Assembly: GCA_016806645.1 (NCBI GenBank)
Contig: JACSYO010002166.1
Coordinates: 2,834,996-2,898,995, forward strand
Reading direction: 5' to 3'
DNA length: 64,000 nt
From: Ophiodon elongatus
Taxonomy: Eukaryota > Chordata > Actinopteri > Perciformes > Hexagrammidae
A program made the translations under genes and the position numbers. Shown here in pieces: positions 47,354 to 57,154 of this stretch (positions are counted from its first letter, which is position 1; each line of letters starts with the position of its first letter). Under the pieces are notes generated by a model. The model was not told where the DNA came from. It ran no database searches and saw only the letters and a program-made list of their open reading frames with translations.

Positions 47354-50143
47354 TCAAACAAGGACTCCATATTGTTTCAGAACATCTGTGTATTTTGCAA
47401 TCTTGCTCTCAACGTTCTTTTCTGCCACCTTGGTCAGCTTGATCAGTGTCTTTTTCTTGCCGTAGCGGAGCTTTGCCTTCTCCTTCCTCTTCTCCTCCAG
47501 AGTGGCGGTGATAGCCTGGTACTTCCAGCCGACCTCATGTGCCAGACGGCCAAGGAGGGCGAACTGAGAGAGAAAGTGACAAAGTCAGCAAGTGCCAGTG
47601 TGTGTCACTGGCAGGTCTAAATTTACTGCAGCAGATATTTATTTAAAATAATGTGGATAGGAATTTCACACAAACACCACGTTCTTTGATGTTGTATTTT
47701 AAAAGTTTAATGCTTTAATATAAAAAAAGCACAACTTGTAGCCAACTCAACTCAGTAATCAGATCCGAAAAGTTTGTCTCATCAATAGATGATCAGCTTT
47801 GCGATAAAGTTTTCATCACAGTCAAGAAAGAACCGTTGTGGCAGGTAAATTAAAGTGTTTGCCATATTGGCAAATTCTACAATTCAAATCAATGCATGAC
47901 CCACAAAATCATATTTATTAAGTCGGCACTGCAAAAAATATTTGAGACTCACCTTGCGAGTGGGCTTCAGACGCACAATCTTAAGGGCAGCTGGAACAAC
48001 CATGCGCTTCCTCTGTGGAACAAAAGCCGAAATCAGATAAAGAAGAAAACACCACATCTAACCATTGACAGGATAGCATGTCTCAGATATTGTATTTCTT
48101 TTCAGGGTTTTTCAAATAAGGCTGGTAAGGGTAATATGTAACATCACAGACAGCAGAGTTTAACATGTATGGGCCAAACGGGGAGATGTTGTGGCCCTTT
48201 GTTGTTAATTGAGATTCCTCACCTTGTCATAGGGTGGGGGGATACCGTCAAACACCTTCAGCCTCTCCAGAGCAGCCTGTCCTCTCTTGGTTTTGTGGGG
48301 CAGCATGCCTGGTTAACAGAGAAAATACTTGTACGTTCAATATATTTTCAAATAGCAACAAATGCAGTTATAGCCAAGCACAACTGTACGTCCCTTCTCA
48401 ACTCAGCAATTAGATCCAAAAAGTTTGTCTCATCAAAGGTTGATCAGTTTCGGGATAAATTGCTCACCACTATCTAGCAAAGAACTTGTGCTGGGTCAAA
48501 TTAACGCAAATATCTCACTTTACAGAACAACAACTTAATACTCACTGGATCATTGTCGGGTTCTCTTAAAAAAACACTACAAGATCAATAGGCCATCTTA
48601 GCCACATTTTTGCAAAGCCCTTTTTACGTTAGCGAAGAAATAAACATTGCACGATGCTTTGTTTAAAAATCTATCAGTATTGCAATTTAATTTCCATGCT
48701 AGTCTCACAAACTCACCTCTAACAGTCCTCCAGAAGATCCTGCTGGGAGCTCTGAAGTGGTACGGTCCACGAGAGGGGTTGGTGTTCATCCTTTTGCGCA
48801 GGAAGGCCAGGTACTTCACTGTAGAGGGGCATAATACAGTCATTTAATCTGAGTTACAAATACTTCAAAGCATTAGGCAGTGGCAGCCATTTAGTATTCA
48901 ATGTCTCAGATGGTAGTGCATGTAAGTGGTCTCATGGTCATTGAAACTCGAACAACAGTGTTAAAACATCACAGACAAGTACATCAAAGAAGAGCAACAA
49001 TGGAGTTTAATTTACTTACGCTTGTTGCGGTAGAAGTTTCCAGAAATGTTGATTCCTTCACATCTCACCACCACCACTTTGTGTCCTAAAAGACGACATT
49101 AGTTTAGCGTTTGGACATCAAACAAATCCAGTCATTTTAATGATCACTTGCTCCTGTCTCAGATGGTAGTGCATGTGAGTTTTCTCATGGTCGTTAAACT
49201 CAAGCTAAGCTGTTGATTCATCATCATTGACAGACTGAGGCAACACTGCAGCTTCTAATACTGTGCTGCTCAGTATTTTTAATTTAGTGTTCATATGGCC
49301 ACTATACATGGCTTTAGCAAAAACAGTTGACAGTCACATTGACATTACATAAATATTCGTTATTCAAACTTACCTAGCAGAACTTGTTTGGCCACAAGGG
49401 CAGCAAGCCGGCCGAGGAGGTGGCCCCTGCCATCAATTAGCAGAACCTGCAGGTTTTAAAAGAAATAAAGTTTAACGGTACTATTCCTTATCACCTCATG
49501 AAGTCAGCTTTCATATCAACTTACTTAGTAACATTGTCTAAATCATACCGCTGCTTCACATTGATACTTCACTGTTGCTAAAGTTACTGTTCACATGTTT
49601 TACAAAGTGCACATTTAAAGCAACTAAAGTTACACGTTGAATAACTTTGAGACACGTATTTTTCCCACATGAGCATTTTAATAACCGCCACATGGAACTT
49701 GCCGATGAGGACGTAGCATTAGCTTAGCATCAACGTCAAAGCACGACGACACGTTAGCTAGCATTATTATTCAGATCACGTGGTTATACCTTCAACAAAA
49801 TGGCTTACGAAATGAAAGCTTTTGACAATTAATGTTACTACATTAGCGCGTATATGTTACACAGACCTACAATGTGAACAAGACAAGTTTAAGCTAGCAG
49901 GCTAACGGCATTGACTCGTTGAGGCTGCCATGATGGAGGCATGTAACTCGACTAGCCGTCTCTAAGATGTCTTAAAATCAAGTCTTAACAGTAACACCGA
50001 AGACAACTAAGATGTCACCAAGAGGCACCATAGTTATCCCCTGTAAATTATCTAAAAATTACCGGATTCAACTTCCACTAAATAGCAAAAAAAGAGATAA
50101 TGATTTCGCAGCGGTTGCACACCTTATTGAACCGGTCCGCCAT
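47354..50143 (-). CDS. rpl13a: 60S ribosomal protein L13a (uL13), intact, 7 coding exons
   Basis: Component of the large cytosolic ribosomal subunit. Coding exons: 50,123-50,143, 49,374-49,446, 49,020-49,085, 48,717-48,818, 48,223-48,308, 47,953-48,012 and 47,354-47,563. All junctions are GT-AG and the frame closes at 618 nt, 205 aa plus stop (human 203, zebrafish 205 from memory). The start MADRFNK is followed by LLIDGRGHLLGRLA (about residues 9-22), RCEGINISGNFYRNK (39-53), RKRMNTNPSRGPYHFRAPSR (61-80) and a lysine-rich C-terminus ending QYGVLV. Ser79 aligns with human Ser77, the phosphorylation site reported for the GAIT translational silencing complex; conservation of that role is inference. 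Four intronic box C/D snoRNAs fit the mammalian arrangement (U32-U35 in RPL13A). Copy A of a tandem duplication; the other copy is dead. Confidence 0.97.
47745..47827 (-). ncRNA. Box C/D snoRNA in RPL13A intron 6 (sno-a)
   Basis: On the minus strand box C is GTGATGA (47,813-47,819), a D'-like CTGA follows GCAAAG, a C'-like TGATGAG is central, and box D CTGA is at 47,752-47,755. Flanking bases can form a short terminal stem with two wobble pairs. A second CTGA (47,759-47,762) lies 3 bases inside box D. The position corresponds to mammalian U35 or U34 hosting introns, but the sequence does not resemble human U34 or U35 as I remember them, so family and target are unassigned. Confidence 0.75.
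48397..48480 (-). ncRNA. Box C/D snoRNA-like unit in RPL13A intron 4 (sno-b)
   Basis: A diverged relative of sno-a (47,745-47,827), sharing the central TTTGTCTCATCAA and the ATCCRAAAAG region. Box C is GTGGTGA (48,464-48,470), one substitution from consensus; box D CTGA is at 48,403-48,406. sno-b carries TTTCGGGATAAA where sno-a has TTTGCGATAAAG, which is diagnostic for the mosaics in the pseudogene. It may be functional with a slightly weakened box C. Confidence 0.65.
48902..48978 (-). ncRNA. U32/U33-type box C/D snoRNA in RPL13A intron 3
   Basis: The 3' half contains CATGCACTACCATCTGAG on the minus strand, which matches human U33 (SNORD33), and TTCGAGTTTC...GACCATGAGA, matching its D'-proximal guide region. 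Box C reads GTGATGT (48,966-48,972); box D CTGA is at 48,906-48,909. A TGTC/GACA stem closes the ends. U33 guides 2'-O-methylation of 18S rRNA in mammals; here that function is inferred. Confidence 0.85.
49154..49233 (-). ncRNA. U32/U33-type box C/D snoRNA in RPL13A intron 2
   Basis: Box C ATGATGA (49,221-49,227), box D CTGA (49,159-49,162) and a 5-bp terminal stem CTGTC/GACAG are all present. The minus strand carries TTGAGTTTAACGACCATGAG and CATGCACTACCATCTGAG, close to the intron-3 unit and to human U32/U33. Position in intron 2 matches that of mammalian U32A. Confidence 0.88.
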
Positions 50144-50215
50144 GATGCGCGAAAAGAAAGACAGACGGGGTTGCTCGTGCTTAGAGGCAGGGGCAGCCGG
50201 AAGTGACGTTATTAT
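50144..50215 (-). promoter_or_regulatory. RPL13A promoter and 5' UTR
   Basis: Just upstream of the ATG the coding strand reads CTTTCTTTTCGCGCATC, a pyrimidine run that could be the 5' terminal oligopyrimidine (TOP) start of a ribosomal-protein mRNA. On the plus strand at 50,197-50,208 is CCGGAAGTGACG, an ETS/GABP-type core joined to a CRE/ATF-like TGACG. The same composite is preserved in the duplicate at 57,208-57,219. The exact start site is inferred. Confidence 0.6.
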
Positions 50216-50659
50216 TCTTTCTCGTGGGAAGTGTGCGCAAATGTTGCATCGCCGCCGTTTGTATGGAGGGAGAAGTTTACTTACAATATACCTATATACT
50301 ATACCTATATCTTTTGTATTTATAATAATATTTTGTATTTATATTTATAATAATATTTGTTACATTATTTCTAATACTATTATTTATATTCTTTATATAT
50401 TTATTTATTAAAATAATTGTTTTTTACTATTCTCAATTTGTGTTTTCAGATTTAAACCTGGAAGTGAAGTGAGCAACTACTCCAAGGCCCTAACTGGCCC
50501 CATATGCACTGTGCAAGTTATTGGTTATTATATACTTTTTACCATCTCATCTCATTATTGACCAATATGATTATATGTTTTTTTACCTTATTATATCAAA
50601 GATATAAGGGCTGCAACTAATGAATAATCACTTTCTCAGTGAATATGACAATTATTCAT
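50216..50659. other. Spacer between RPL13A promoter and LINE insertion
   Basis: AT-rich, no gene. It aligns with 57,230-57,322 and 60,212-60,895 in copy B. Shared blocks include TATACCTATATCTTTT, CAGATTTAAACCTGG, GTGAGCAACTACTCC and GGGCTGCAACTAATGAATAA. Confidence 0.6.
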
Positions 50660-52575
50660 CAGCTTCTGTGAAGACAGTTATCATGCACCAGGGTGAGTTA
50701 TAACGACAAACCCTGGTCCACAGCTAAACTCAGACAGTTGAGGTTGATAAAGGAACAGGCGTTTAGGAGGACAGTACTCTGAGAAACTGCAAAACCAGCT
50801 CTCAGCAAGTGACTCTGCTACTGTCTGGAGAGGTCTCAGACAGATCACCAACTACAAGCCGTATGGCCTCCACTCCATGAATGACTTAGCCTGGCAAACC
50901 AGCTGAACGAGTTCTACTGTCGCTTTGAAAGACAATGGGACAGACCTGACCCCATCCACCAGGTCCAGTCCACCAGGTCCCCCTTCCCCAGCTCAGCAGA
51001 GGCCCATGCCTCTCAACCACCCATCCCAGTGCTCCCTTGCAAGTGGATCACAGACTTCCTGCCCCACCACAACGACGACTCGCTCTATTCTGGAGAGAGA
51101 CGTCATCTGCCGTTTAGAAGTCAAAACCCTCGCAAAGCAGGCGGCCCAGACTCTGTCTCCCCCTCCACCCTGAAGCATTGTGCTGATCAGCTGTCTCCGG
51201 TGTTCACAGACATCTTCAACACCTGCCTGGAGACAGGCCGCGTACCAGCTTGTTTCAAGGCCTCCGACATCATCCCCGTCACCAAAAAACCAAGGAGCAC
51301 AGGACTTAATAACAGGCCCATCGCCCTGACCTCTGTGGTCATGAAGTCTTTTGAGCACCTTATCTTGTCCCATCTCAAAACCCTCACCGACCCACTCCTG
51401 TTCACCTACAGAGCCAACAGGTCGGTAGATGAAGCAGTCAACATGGCCCTTCATTTCATCCTTCAGCATCTGGACTCCTCAGGAACCGGTTTATAGACTT
51501 CAGCTCTGCCTTCAACACCATCGTCTCTTCTCTGCTGCAGGACGAGTTCTCCCAGCTGCACGTGCCCGACTCCACCTGCGAGTGGATCACAGACTTCCTG
51601 TCGGACAGGAAGCAGCATGTGAAGCTGGAAAAACAGTCTCAGTGTCTTTGACCATCAGCACTGGTCCTCCCCAAGGAGGCGTTCTTTCCCCTCTGTTCTA
51701 CTCCCTGTACACCAACAACTGCACCTCCAGTCACCAGTCAGTCAAGCTCCTGAAGTTAGCGGATGACACCACCCTCGATGGACTCATCTCCGATGGGGAT
51801 GAGTCCGCCTACAGGCGGGAGATCGACCATCTGGTGACCTGGTGCGGCCTGACAAACTTAGCTCAACGCTCTAAAGACAGTGGAGATGGTTGTGGACTTC
51901 CACAAAAAGGCAGCCCCACCTGCCACCATCACCCTGTGTTACTCCATCGTTGACACTTTGGACTCCACCACAACCCAGGGCCTCAAGTGGGAGCTGAACA
52001 TCAGCTCCATCACCAAGAAGGCTCAGCAGAGGATGTTCTTCCTGAGGCAGCTGAAGAAGTTCAACCTGCATAAAGCGTTGGTGCACTTCTACACTATCAT
52101 TGAGTCCATTCTCTGCTCCTCCATCAGCGTCTGGTACGCTGCAGCCACTGCCAAGGGCAGACTACAGCGCATCATCCGCTCTGCTGAGAGGCTGCAATCT
52201 GCCTTCCCTCCAAGACTTGTTCCCCTCCAGCACCCTGAGGCGGGCAAGAAAGATTGTAGCCGACCCCTCACCCTGGACACAAACTGCCCTTCCTCAGGCA
52301 GGAGACTGCAGACCATCACTGCCAAGACCTCACGCCACAAAAACAGTTTCTTCCCATCTGCAGTTGGGTTCATAAATAAACCCGACACTTGCATCTTTTT
52401 TTTCTATTAAAATACACTCATTTAAGTATTGTTGTTCATTTACTATATTGTACATTCTTATATTTCTAAATGATGCCTCATGTTATTGCAGTTATCGTCA
52501 TGAACTTTTCACCAAGTCAAATTCCTTGTATGTGTAAAGTAATTTGCAATTAACAGTTCTGATTATTTTCATTTA
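50660..52575 (+). mobile_element. CR1/L2/Rex-group LINE, 5'-truncated and inactive
   Basis: Carries most of the reverse transcriptase and C-terminal region in several frames. 51,029-51,496 has KPRSTGLNNRPIALTSVVMK and FTYRANRSVDEAVNMALHFI. 51,429-51,953 has STGPPQGGVLSPLFYSLYTN and LKLADDTTLDGLISDGDESA. 51,880-52,410 has WELNISSITKKAQQRMFFLR and the C-terminal KTSRHKNSFFPSAVGFINKP. The frame breaks right after the LDSSGTG block and again twice later, and the catalytic F/YADD box reads LADD. The 3' end CAAATTCCTTGTATGTGTAA followed by GCAATTAACAGTTCTGATT is the usual tail. It is missing from the paralogous site at about 60,895-60,925, so it inserted after the duplication or was lost there. Confidence 0.9.
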
Positions 52576-53039
52576 GGAAATATGTTAATCACAAGTTCCC
52601 AGAGCCCCAAGTGAAGTATTCAGATTGCTTGTTTGATAATAGGCCATAACCTTATATTTAGTGTGCAGCAACAAAATAAAGTCACAAATCCTAACATATA
52701 CAAAGTTGTAAGTAGTAAATGTTAGGTAATTTTCCTAAATTACTAAGACAAGTAATTATCAAAAGTCATTGGCTTGTCTATTGATCAATTAATTGTCGAA
52801 GCACTAAGAGCTACCAACGCCATTTACATTAGAAATGTATAAATCACAAGGAAATCAATAGATAAAGTTGGGGCCATGTGAAGCATTAAAAATATCTAGG
52901 TTTTCCCCTTTGGCGTTTTTCATGCAACAGACCACAAAAAAGGGAAACGGCTTGAAGGAGTTGTACAACTTGAATCACAGCACACCATGGAAACAATCAG
53001 TCTATGAACAGTTTTAATAACTCAAGCATTTACAGAACA
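52576..53039. other. Spacer of copy A
   Basis: AT-rich, aligning with about 60,915-61,420 of copy B (shared CAGAGCCC...GTGAAGT, ATTGATCAA, CACACCATGGAAACAAT). It is the former 3' flank of the copy A ATP5IF1. No gene. Confidence 0.6.
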
Positions 53040-53660
53040 ATTACTTATACATTCATGGGCGTCCTGGTGACAGAGCACGCAGCAATCTGAGTAAGTAGAG
53101 GTGCCTGGGTAGGTGAGAATACTGGAACTCGTTTTTCTCCAGAAGGTTCTCAGTCGTCGTGCTTCAACTTCCTGATCTTTCCCTTGTGGCGGTCGATCTC
53201 ACGTTGCATACGTTCAATCTCCTTTTGTGGTGGTCAATTTCCTCCTGGTGATGCTGCTTCAATGCAGCCAGCTGCTCCTTATGCCTTGTGTGCAGATCCG
53301 CTACCACCTTTTCCTGCACCGTCACCCAGCTGAAACAGGGCGGGGAAATTTAGTAAAGAAACAAATGCTCTGTAATTGTTTTTATAGACAGTGGCTTCAA
53401 ATTACAAAGTTAGTCAATTTCTTTCCTGGTTTTGTTAAGACATGCCAATGTGATATTCAGGAACAGACCAGAAACAGTTTGTGCCACAATGCAACCAAAA
53501 CATCAGGACAAAACCAATAAATGGAACTGGATTCCTTTCCGAATACAACACGCAGCTACTGGCGTTATATTTAGACAAACCTCTTCGAGTTAATCGAATC
53601 CTTTGTAATTGAGGGCATTGTTTTACATCGGTCCCTAAATTGCATTACTACAAATGGTAT
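53040..53660 (-). pseudogene. ATP5IF1 pseudogene (copy A)
   Basis: A broken duplicate of ATP5IF1 (61,546-62,646). Exon 3 survives at about 53,150-53,284 with the KHDD stop end, but it is 135 nt instead of 142: one T is lost in the run that reads CTCCTTTTTG in the intact gene, giving a frameshift, and 6 nt are missing near its 5' end. A deletion has fused exon 3 to the first part of exon 2 (about 53,299-53,329), removing intron 2 and most of exon 2 with the inhibitory domain. Exon 1 with the start codon and promoter is also deleted: flanks homologous to 62,440 and 62,895 are adjacent here near 53,655. No functional product is possible. This is not a processed copy, because intron 1 sequence is retained. 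Confidence 0.92.
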
Positions 53661-54064
53661 GATGTCTAAAGTTTCAGCATGATTCCACACATGCTCAATG
53701 TAGCTGCTATCATGTTGATTTCGGGTGTTTCATTTTTTTTATTAACATGTAGATTTTTTCCAAATATTACTGTAAACAGAGTGGCAAATTTTACGTTTTC
53801 TTGAAGCAATCAATATTGAAAAATTATTGAATCATCTTTTTATACAAATGCATGTCTAAAAACTATATTTAATTGTATGGATACTTTGTTCCTTTAATTT
53901 GTCAATAAATTCTTACTTTTGTCTACAGCAGATCTAAATTTACTGCAGCAGATAATTCTTAAAAATGATGGGGATAGGAATTCCACACAAACACCATGTT
54001 CTTTGAGGTTTCATTTTAAAAGTTTATGTTTAAAGCTTTATTAAAATGCACAACTTGTAGCCAA

Positions 54065-54141
54065 CTCAACTCAGTAATCAGATCCGAAAAGTCTCATCAA
54101 TAGATGATCAGCTTTGCGATAAAGTTCTCATCATTGTCAAG
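54065..54141 (-). ncRNA. snoRNA copy 1 in RPL13A pseudogene (sno-a type)
   Basis: Box C ATGATGA (54,128-54,134) is a perfect match, box D CTGA is at 54,071-54,074. It is of sno-a type throughout (TTTGCGATAAAG). It has lost 4 nt (GTTT) beside the central TGATGAG. Confidence 0.55.
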
Positions 54142-54666
54142 AAAGTACTGTTGTGGCAGCTAAATTAAATAGTTTGTCCATAGTTGCAAATTAGACCATT
54201 CAAATCAATGTTACCCACAAAAATCACATTTATCAAGTCGGCATTGATATAAAATATTTGAGGCTCACCTTGCGAGTGGGCTTCAGACGTTTAATCTTAA
54301 GGGGCTGGAACAACCATGCACTTCCACTGTGGAACAAAAGCCAAAGTCAGATGCAGAAGAAAACAACATGTCTAACCATTAATAGGATAGCATGTCTCAG
54401 ATATTGTATTTCTTTTCACTAGTTTTTCAAATAAGGCTGGTAAGGGTAAATATGTAACATCACAGACAGCAGAGTTTAACAATTATTGTGGCCCTTTGTT
54501 GTTAATTCAGATTCCTCACCTTGTCATAGGGTGGGGGGATACCGGCAAACACCTTCAGCTGTCCTCGCTTGGTTTTGTGGGGCAGCATGCCTGGTTAGCA
54601 GAGAAAATACTTGTAAGTAAATGCATTTAAAAGTTTAATTTGTACAATCACAAATGTACATCGCTT

Positions 54667-54747
54667 CTCAACTCAGCAATCAGATCCGAAAAGTTTGTCT
54701 CATCAATAGATGATCAGTTTCGGGATAAATGCTCATCATCGTCAAGA
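54667..54747 (-). ncRNA. snoRNA copy 2 in RPL13A pseudogene (a/b mosaic)
   Basis: Box C ATGATGA (54,733-54,739) and box D CTGA (54,673-54,676) intact. The left flank (TTCTCAACTCAGCAAT) follows sno-b, the TCCGAAAAGTTTGTCTCATC core follows sno-a, TTTCGGGATAAA follows sno-b, and the right flank (GTCAAGAAAG, then TGTTGTGGCAG) follows sno-a. Confidence 0.6.
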
Positions 54748-55279
54748 AAGTACTGTTGTGGCAGCTAAATTAAAGCTATTGTCCATATTTGCAAATTCAA
54801 ATCAATGTGTGACCCACAAAATCACATTTATATGAAATATTTGAGGCTCACCTTGCAAGTGGGCTTTAGACGCACAATCTTAAGGGCAGCTGGAACAACC
54901 ATGCACTTCCTCTGTGGAACAAAAGTCGAAATCAGATAAAGAAGAAAACAACATATCTAACCATTGACAGGATAGCATGTCTCAGATATTTTATTTCTTT
55001 TCACTAGTTTTTCAAATAAGGCTGGTAAGGGTAATATGTAACATCACAGACAGCAGAGTTTATAACAGATATTGTGGCCCTTTGTTAATTGAGATTCCTC
55101 ACCTTGTCATAGGGCGGGGGGAGATACACCTTCAGTATCTCCAGAGCAGCCTGTCCTCACTTGGTTCTGTGGGGCAGCATGCCTGGTTAGCAGAGAAAAT
55201 ACTTTTAAGTAAATACATTTTCAAATGGCAACAGTTGTAGCAGAAGTTTAATTTGTACAAGCACAAATGTACATCTCTT

Positions 55280-55360
55280 CGCAACTCAGCAATCAGATCC
55301 GAAAAGTTTGTCTCATCAATAGATGATCAGCTTCGGGATAAATGCTCATCATCGTCAAGA
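55280..55360 (-). ncRNA. snoRNA copy 3 in RPL13A pseudogene (a/b mosaic)
   Basis: Nearly the same as copy 2, with box C ATGATGA (55,346-55,352) and box D CTGA (55,286-55,289) intact. It has the same mosaic of sno-b left flank and sno-a right flank. Confidence 0.6.
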
Positions 55361-55896
55361 AAGTACTGTTGTGGCAGCTAAATTAAAGCTATTGTCCATA
55401 TTTGAAAATTCAAATCAATGTGTGACCCACAAAATCACATTTATCTAGTCAACATTGATATGAAATATTTGAGGCTCACCTTGCAAGTGGGCTTCAGACG
55501 CACAATCTTAAGGGCAGCTGGAACAACCATGCACTTCCTCTGTGGAACAAAAGTCAAAATCAGATAAAGAAGAAAACACCACATCTAACCATTGACAGGA
55601 TAGCATGTCTCAGATATTGTATTTCTTTTCAGGCGTTTTTCAAATAAGGCTGGTAAGGGTAATATGTAACATCACAGACAGCAGACTTTATAACAGATAT
55701 TGTGGCCCTTTGTTGTTAATTGAGATTCCTCACCTTGTCATAGGGTGGGGGGGATACCGTCACACACCTTCAGTCTTTCCAGAGCAGCCTGTCCTTGCTT
55801 GGTTTTGTGGGGCAGCATGCCTGGTTAGCAGAGAAAAATACTTAATAGCAACAGTTGTAGCAAAAGTTTAATTTGTCCAAGGACAAATGTACATAT

Positions 55897-55980
55897 CTAA
55901 TCAACTCAATCAGATCAGAAAGGCTTATCATTAACAGTTGATCAGTTTCGGGATAAAGAGCTCACCACTATCTAGCAAAG
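55897..55980 (-). pseudogene. snoRNA copy 4 in RPL13A pseudogene, degraded (sno-b type)
   Basis: The right part follows sno-b (TTTCGGGATAAA, then CTCACCACTATCTAGCAAAG; box C GTGGTGA), but the distal box D is mutated to TTGA and the central C' region is altered. Probably not functional. Confidence 0.5.
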
Positions 55981-56459
55981 AACTTGTGCTGGGTCAAATT
56001 AACGCAAATATCTCACTTTACGAGACATCAACTCAGTACTCCGAATTATTTAAAACCAACACTGGATCATTGTCGGGTTCTCTTAAAGACCCACTACTAG
56101 ATCAATAGGGCATTTTAGCCACATTAAGGCAAAGCAGTTTTTACGTTAGCAAAGAAATAAACATTGCATGAGTTACGCTAAATCTAATGAGTATGCACAT
56201 GTATGCTCCATGTTCTGTTTAAAAATCTTTCATCAGTATTGCAATAATTTAATTTCATTGCTAATCTCACAAACTCACCTCTAACAGTCCTCCAGAAGAT
56301 CCTGCTGGGAGCTCTGAAGTGGTAGTCCATGAGGGGTTGGTGTTCATCCTCTGGCGCAGGAAGGCGAGGTACTTCACTGTAGAGGGGCATAATACAGACA
56401 TTTAATCTGAGTTACAAATACTTCAAAGCATTAGGCAGTGGCAGCCATTTAGTATTCAA

Positions 56460-56538
56460 TGTCTCAGATGGTAGTGCATGTAAGTGGTCTCATGGTCATT
56501 GAAACTCGAACAACAGTGTTAAAAACATCAGTGACAAG
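56460..56538 (-). ncRNA. U33-type snoRNA in RPL13A pseudogene intron 3
   Basis: Duplicate of 48,902-48,978 with the CATGCACTACCATCTGAG region and guide unchanged. Box C has changed from GTGATGT to CTGATGT, which may weaken it. Confidence 0.6.
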
Positions 56539-56688
56539 TATATCAAAGAGCAATGAAAGAAGCTACATTTACTTACAAAGTTTCCAGAAGTGTTGATTCC
56601 TTCACATTTCACCACGTGTCCTACAAATCGACATTAGTTTAGCGTTCAGACATCAAACAAAGCCAGTCATTTTAATGATCACTTGCTC

Positions 56689-56768
56689 CTGTCTCAGATG
56701 GTAGTGCATGTGAGTTTTCTCATGGTCGTTAAACTCAAGCAAAGCTGTTGATTCATCATCATCGACAG
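56689..56768 (-). ncRNA. U32/U33-type snoRNA in RPL13A pseudogene intron 2
   Basis: Differs from 49,154-49,233 at only two positions over 80 nt; box C ATGATGA (56,756-56,762), box D CTGA and the CTGTC/GACAG stem are intact. If the pseudogene is transcribed and spliced this could be a working second copy. Confidence 0.7.
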
Positions 56769-57154
56769 ACTGAGGCAACACTGCAACTTCTAATACTGTG
56801 CTGCCTAGTATTTTAATGTATTGTTCATATGGACCCTATTCATGGCTTTTGCAAAACCTGTTGTCACATTAACGTTACACATAAATGTTAGTATTTAAAA
56901 CTTACCAAGCAGAACCTGTTGGCCACGAGGGCAGCAAGCCGGCCGAGGAGGTGGCCCTGCCATCAAGTAGCAGAACCTGCAGGTTTTAAAGAAAGAAAGA
57001 GGTTTAACGGGACTGTTCTTTAAATTATTTATCATCGAATGAAGTCAGCTTTCCTATCAAATTAAAATGACCGTATTCAACTTCCATTAAATAGTTTTAC
57101 AAAAGAGATTATGATTTCGCAGCGGTTGCACACCTTATTGAACCGGTCTGCCAT

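Larger units (their letters stand above)
47612..53920. repeat. Segmental duplication, copy A
   Basis: Directly repeated relative to 53,925-63,145. It runs from RPL13A intron 6 (beside the last exon) through the RPL13A promoter and the ATP5IF1 copy to a conserved flank ending ATTGTATGGATACTTTGTTC and AATTTGTCAA (about 53,880-53,910), which has its partner at about 63,118-63,150. The last RPL13A exon lies outside the duplicated unit. Copy A alone contains the LINE at 50,660-52,575. Confidence 0.85.
53925..57154 (-). pseudogene. RPL13A pseudogene with triplicated exons 5-6 (copy B)
   Basis: Exon 1 (57,134-57,154) still encodes MADRFNK. Exon 2 (56,906-56,976) has lost 2 nt; exon 3 (56,577-56,620) is 44 nt instead of 66; exon 4 (56,279-56,376) is 98 instead of 102. 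Exon 5 appears three times (55,734-55,820, 55,103-55,182, 54,520-54,590; 87, 80 and 71 nt against 86), as does exon 6 (55,480-55,539, 54,852-54,911, 54,269-54,326). All exon 6 copies carry CGC to TGC in RKRM. The last exon, holding the final 69 codons, is absent because the duplication began inside intron 6, so the copy was defective at birth. The splice sites are mostly kept. Six snoRNA-like units and the promoter core remain, so transcription as a non-coding host is possible. Confidence 0.93.

Noticed and set aside
50993..51469. 158-codon minus-strand frame inside the LINE
   Set aside because: Antisense shadow of the reverse transcriptase; the plus strand carries the recognisable RT motifs.
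53040..53660. A processed (retro) copy of ATP5IF1
   Set aside because: Intron 1 and flanking sequence homologous to the intact locus are retained, and the exon 2-3 fusion is a deletion and not a precise splice; it belongs to the segmental duplication.
53925..57154. A second functional RPL13A gene
   Set aside because: The final exon is missing, exons 2-4 have frame-breaking indels and exons 5-6 are triplicated with uneven lengths.
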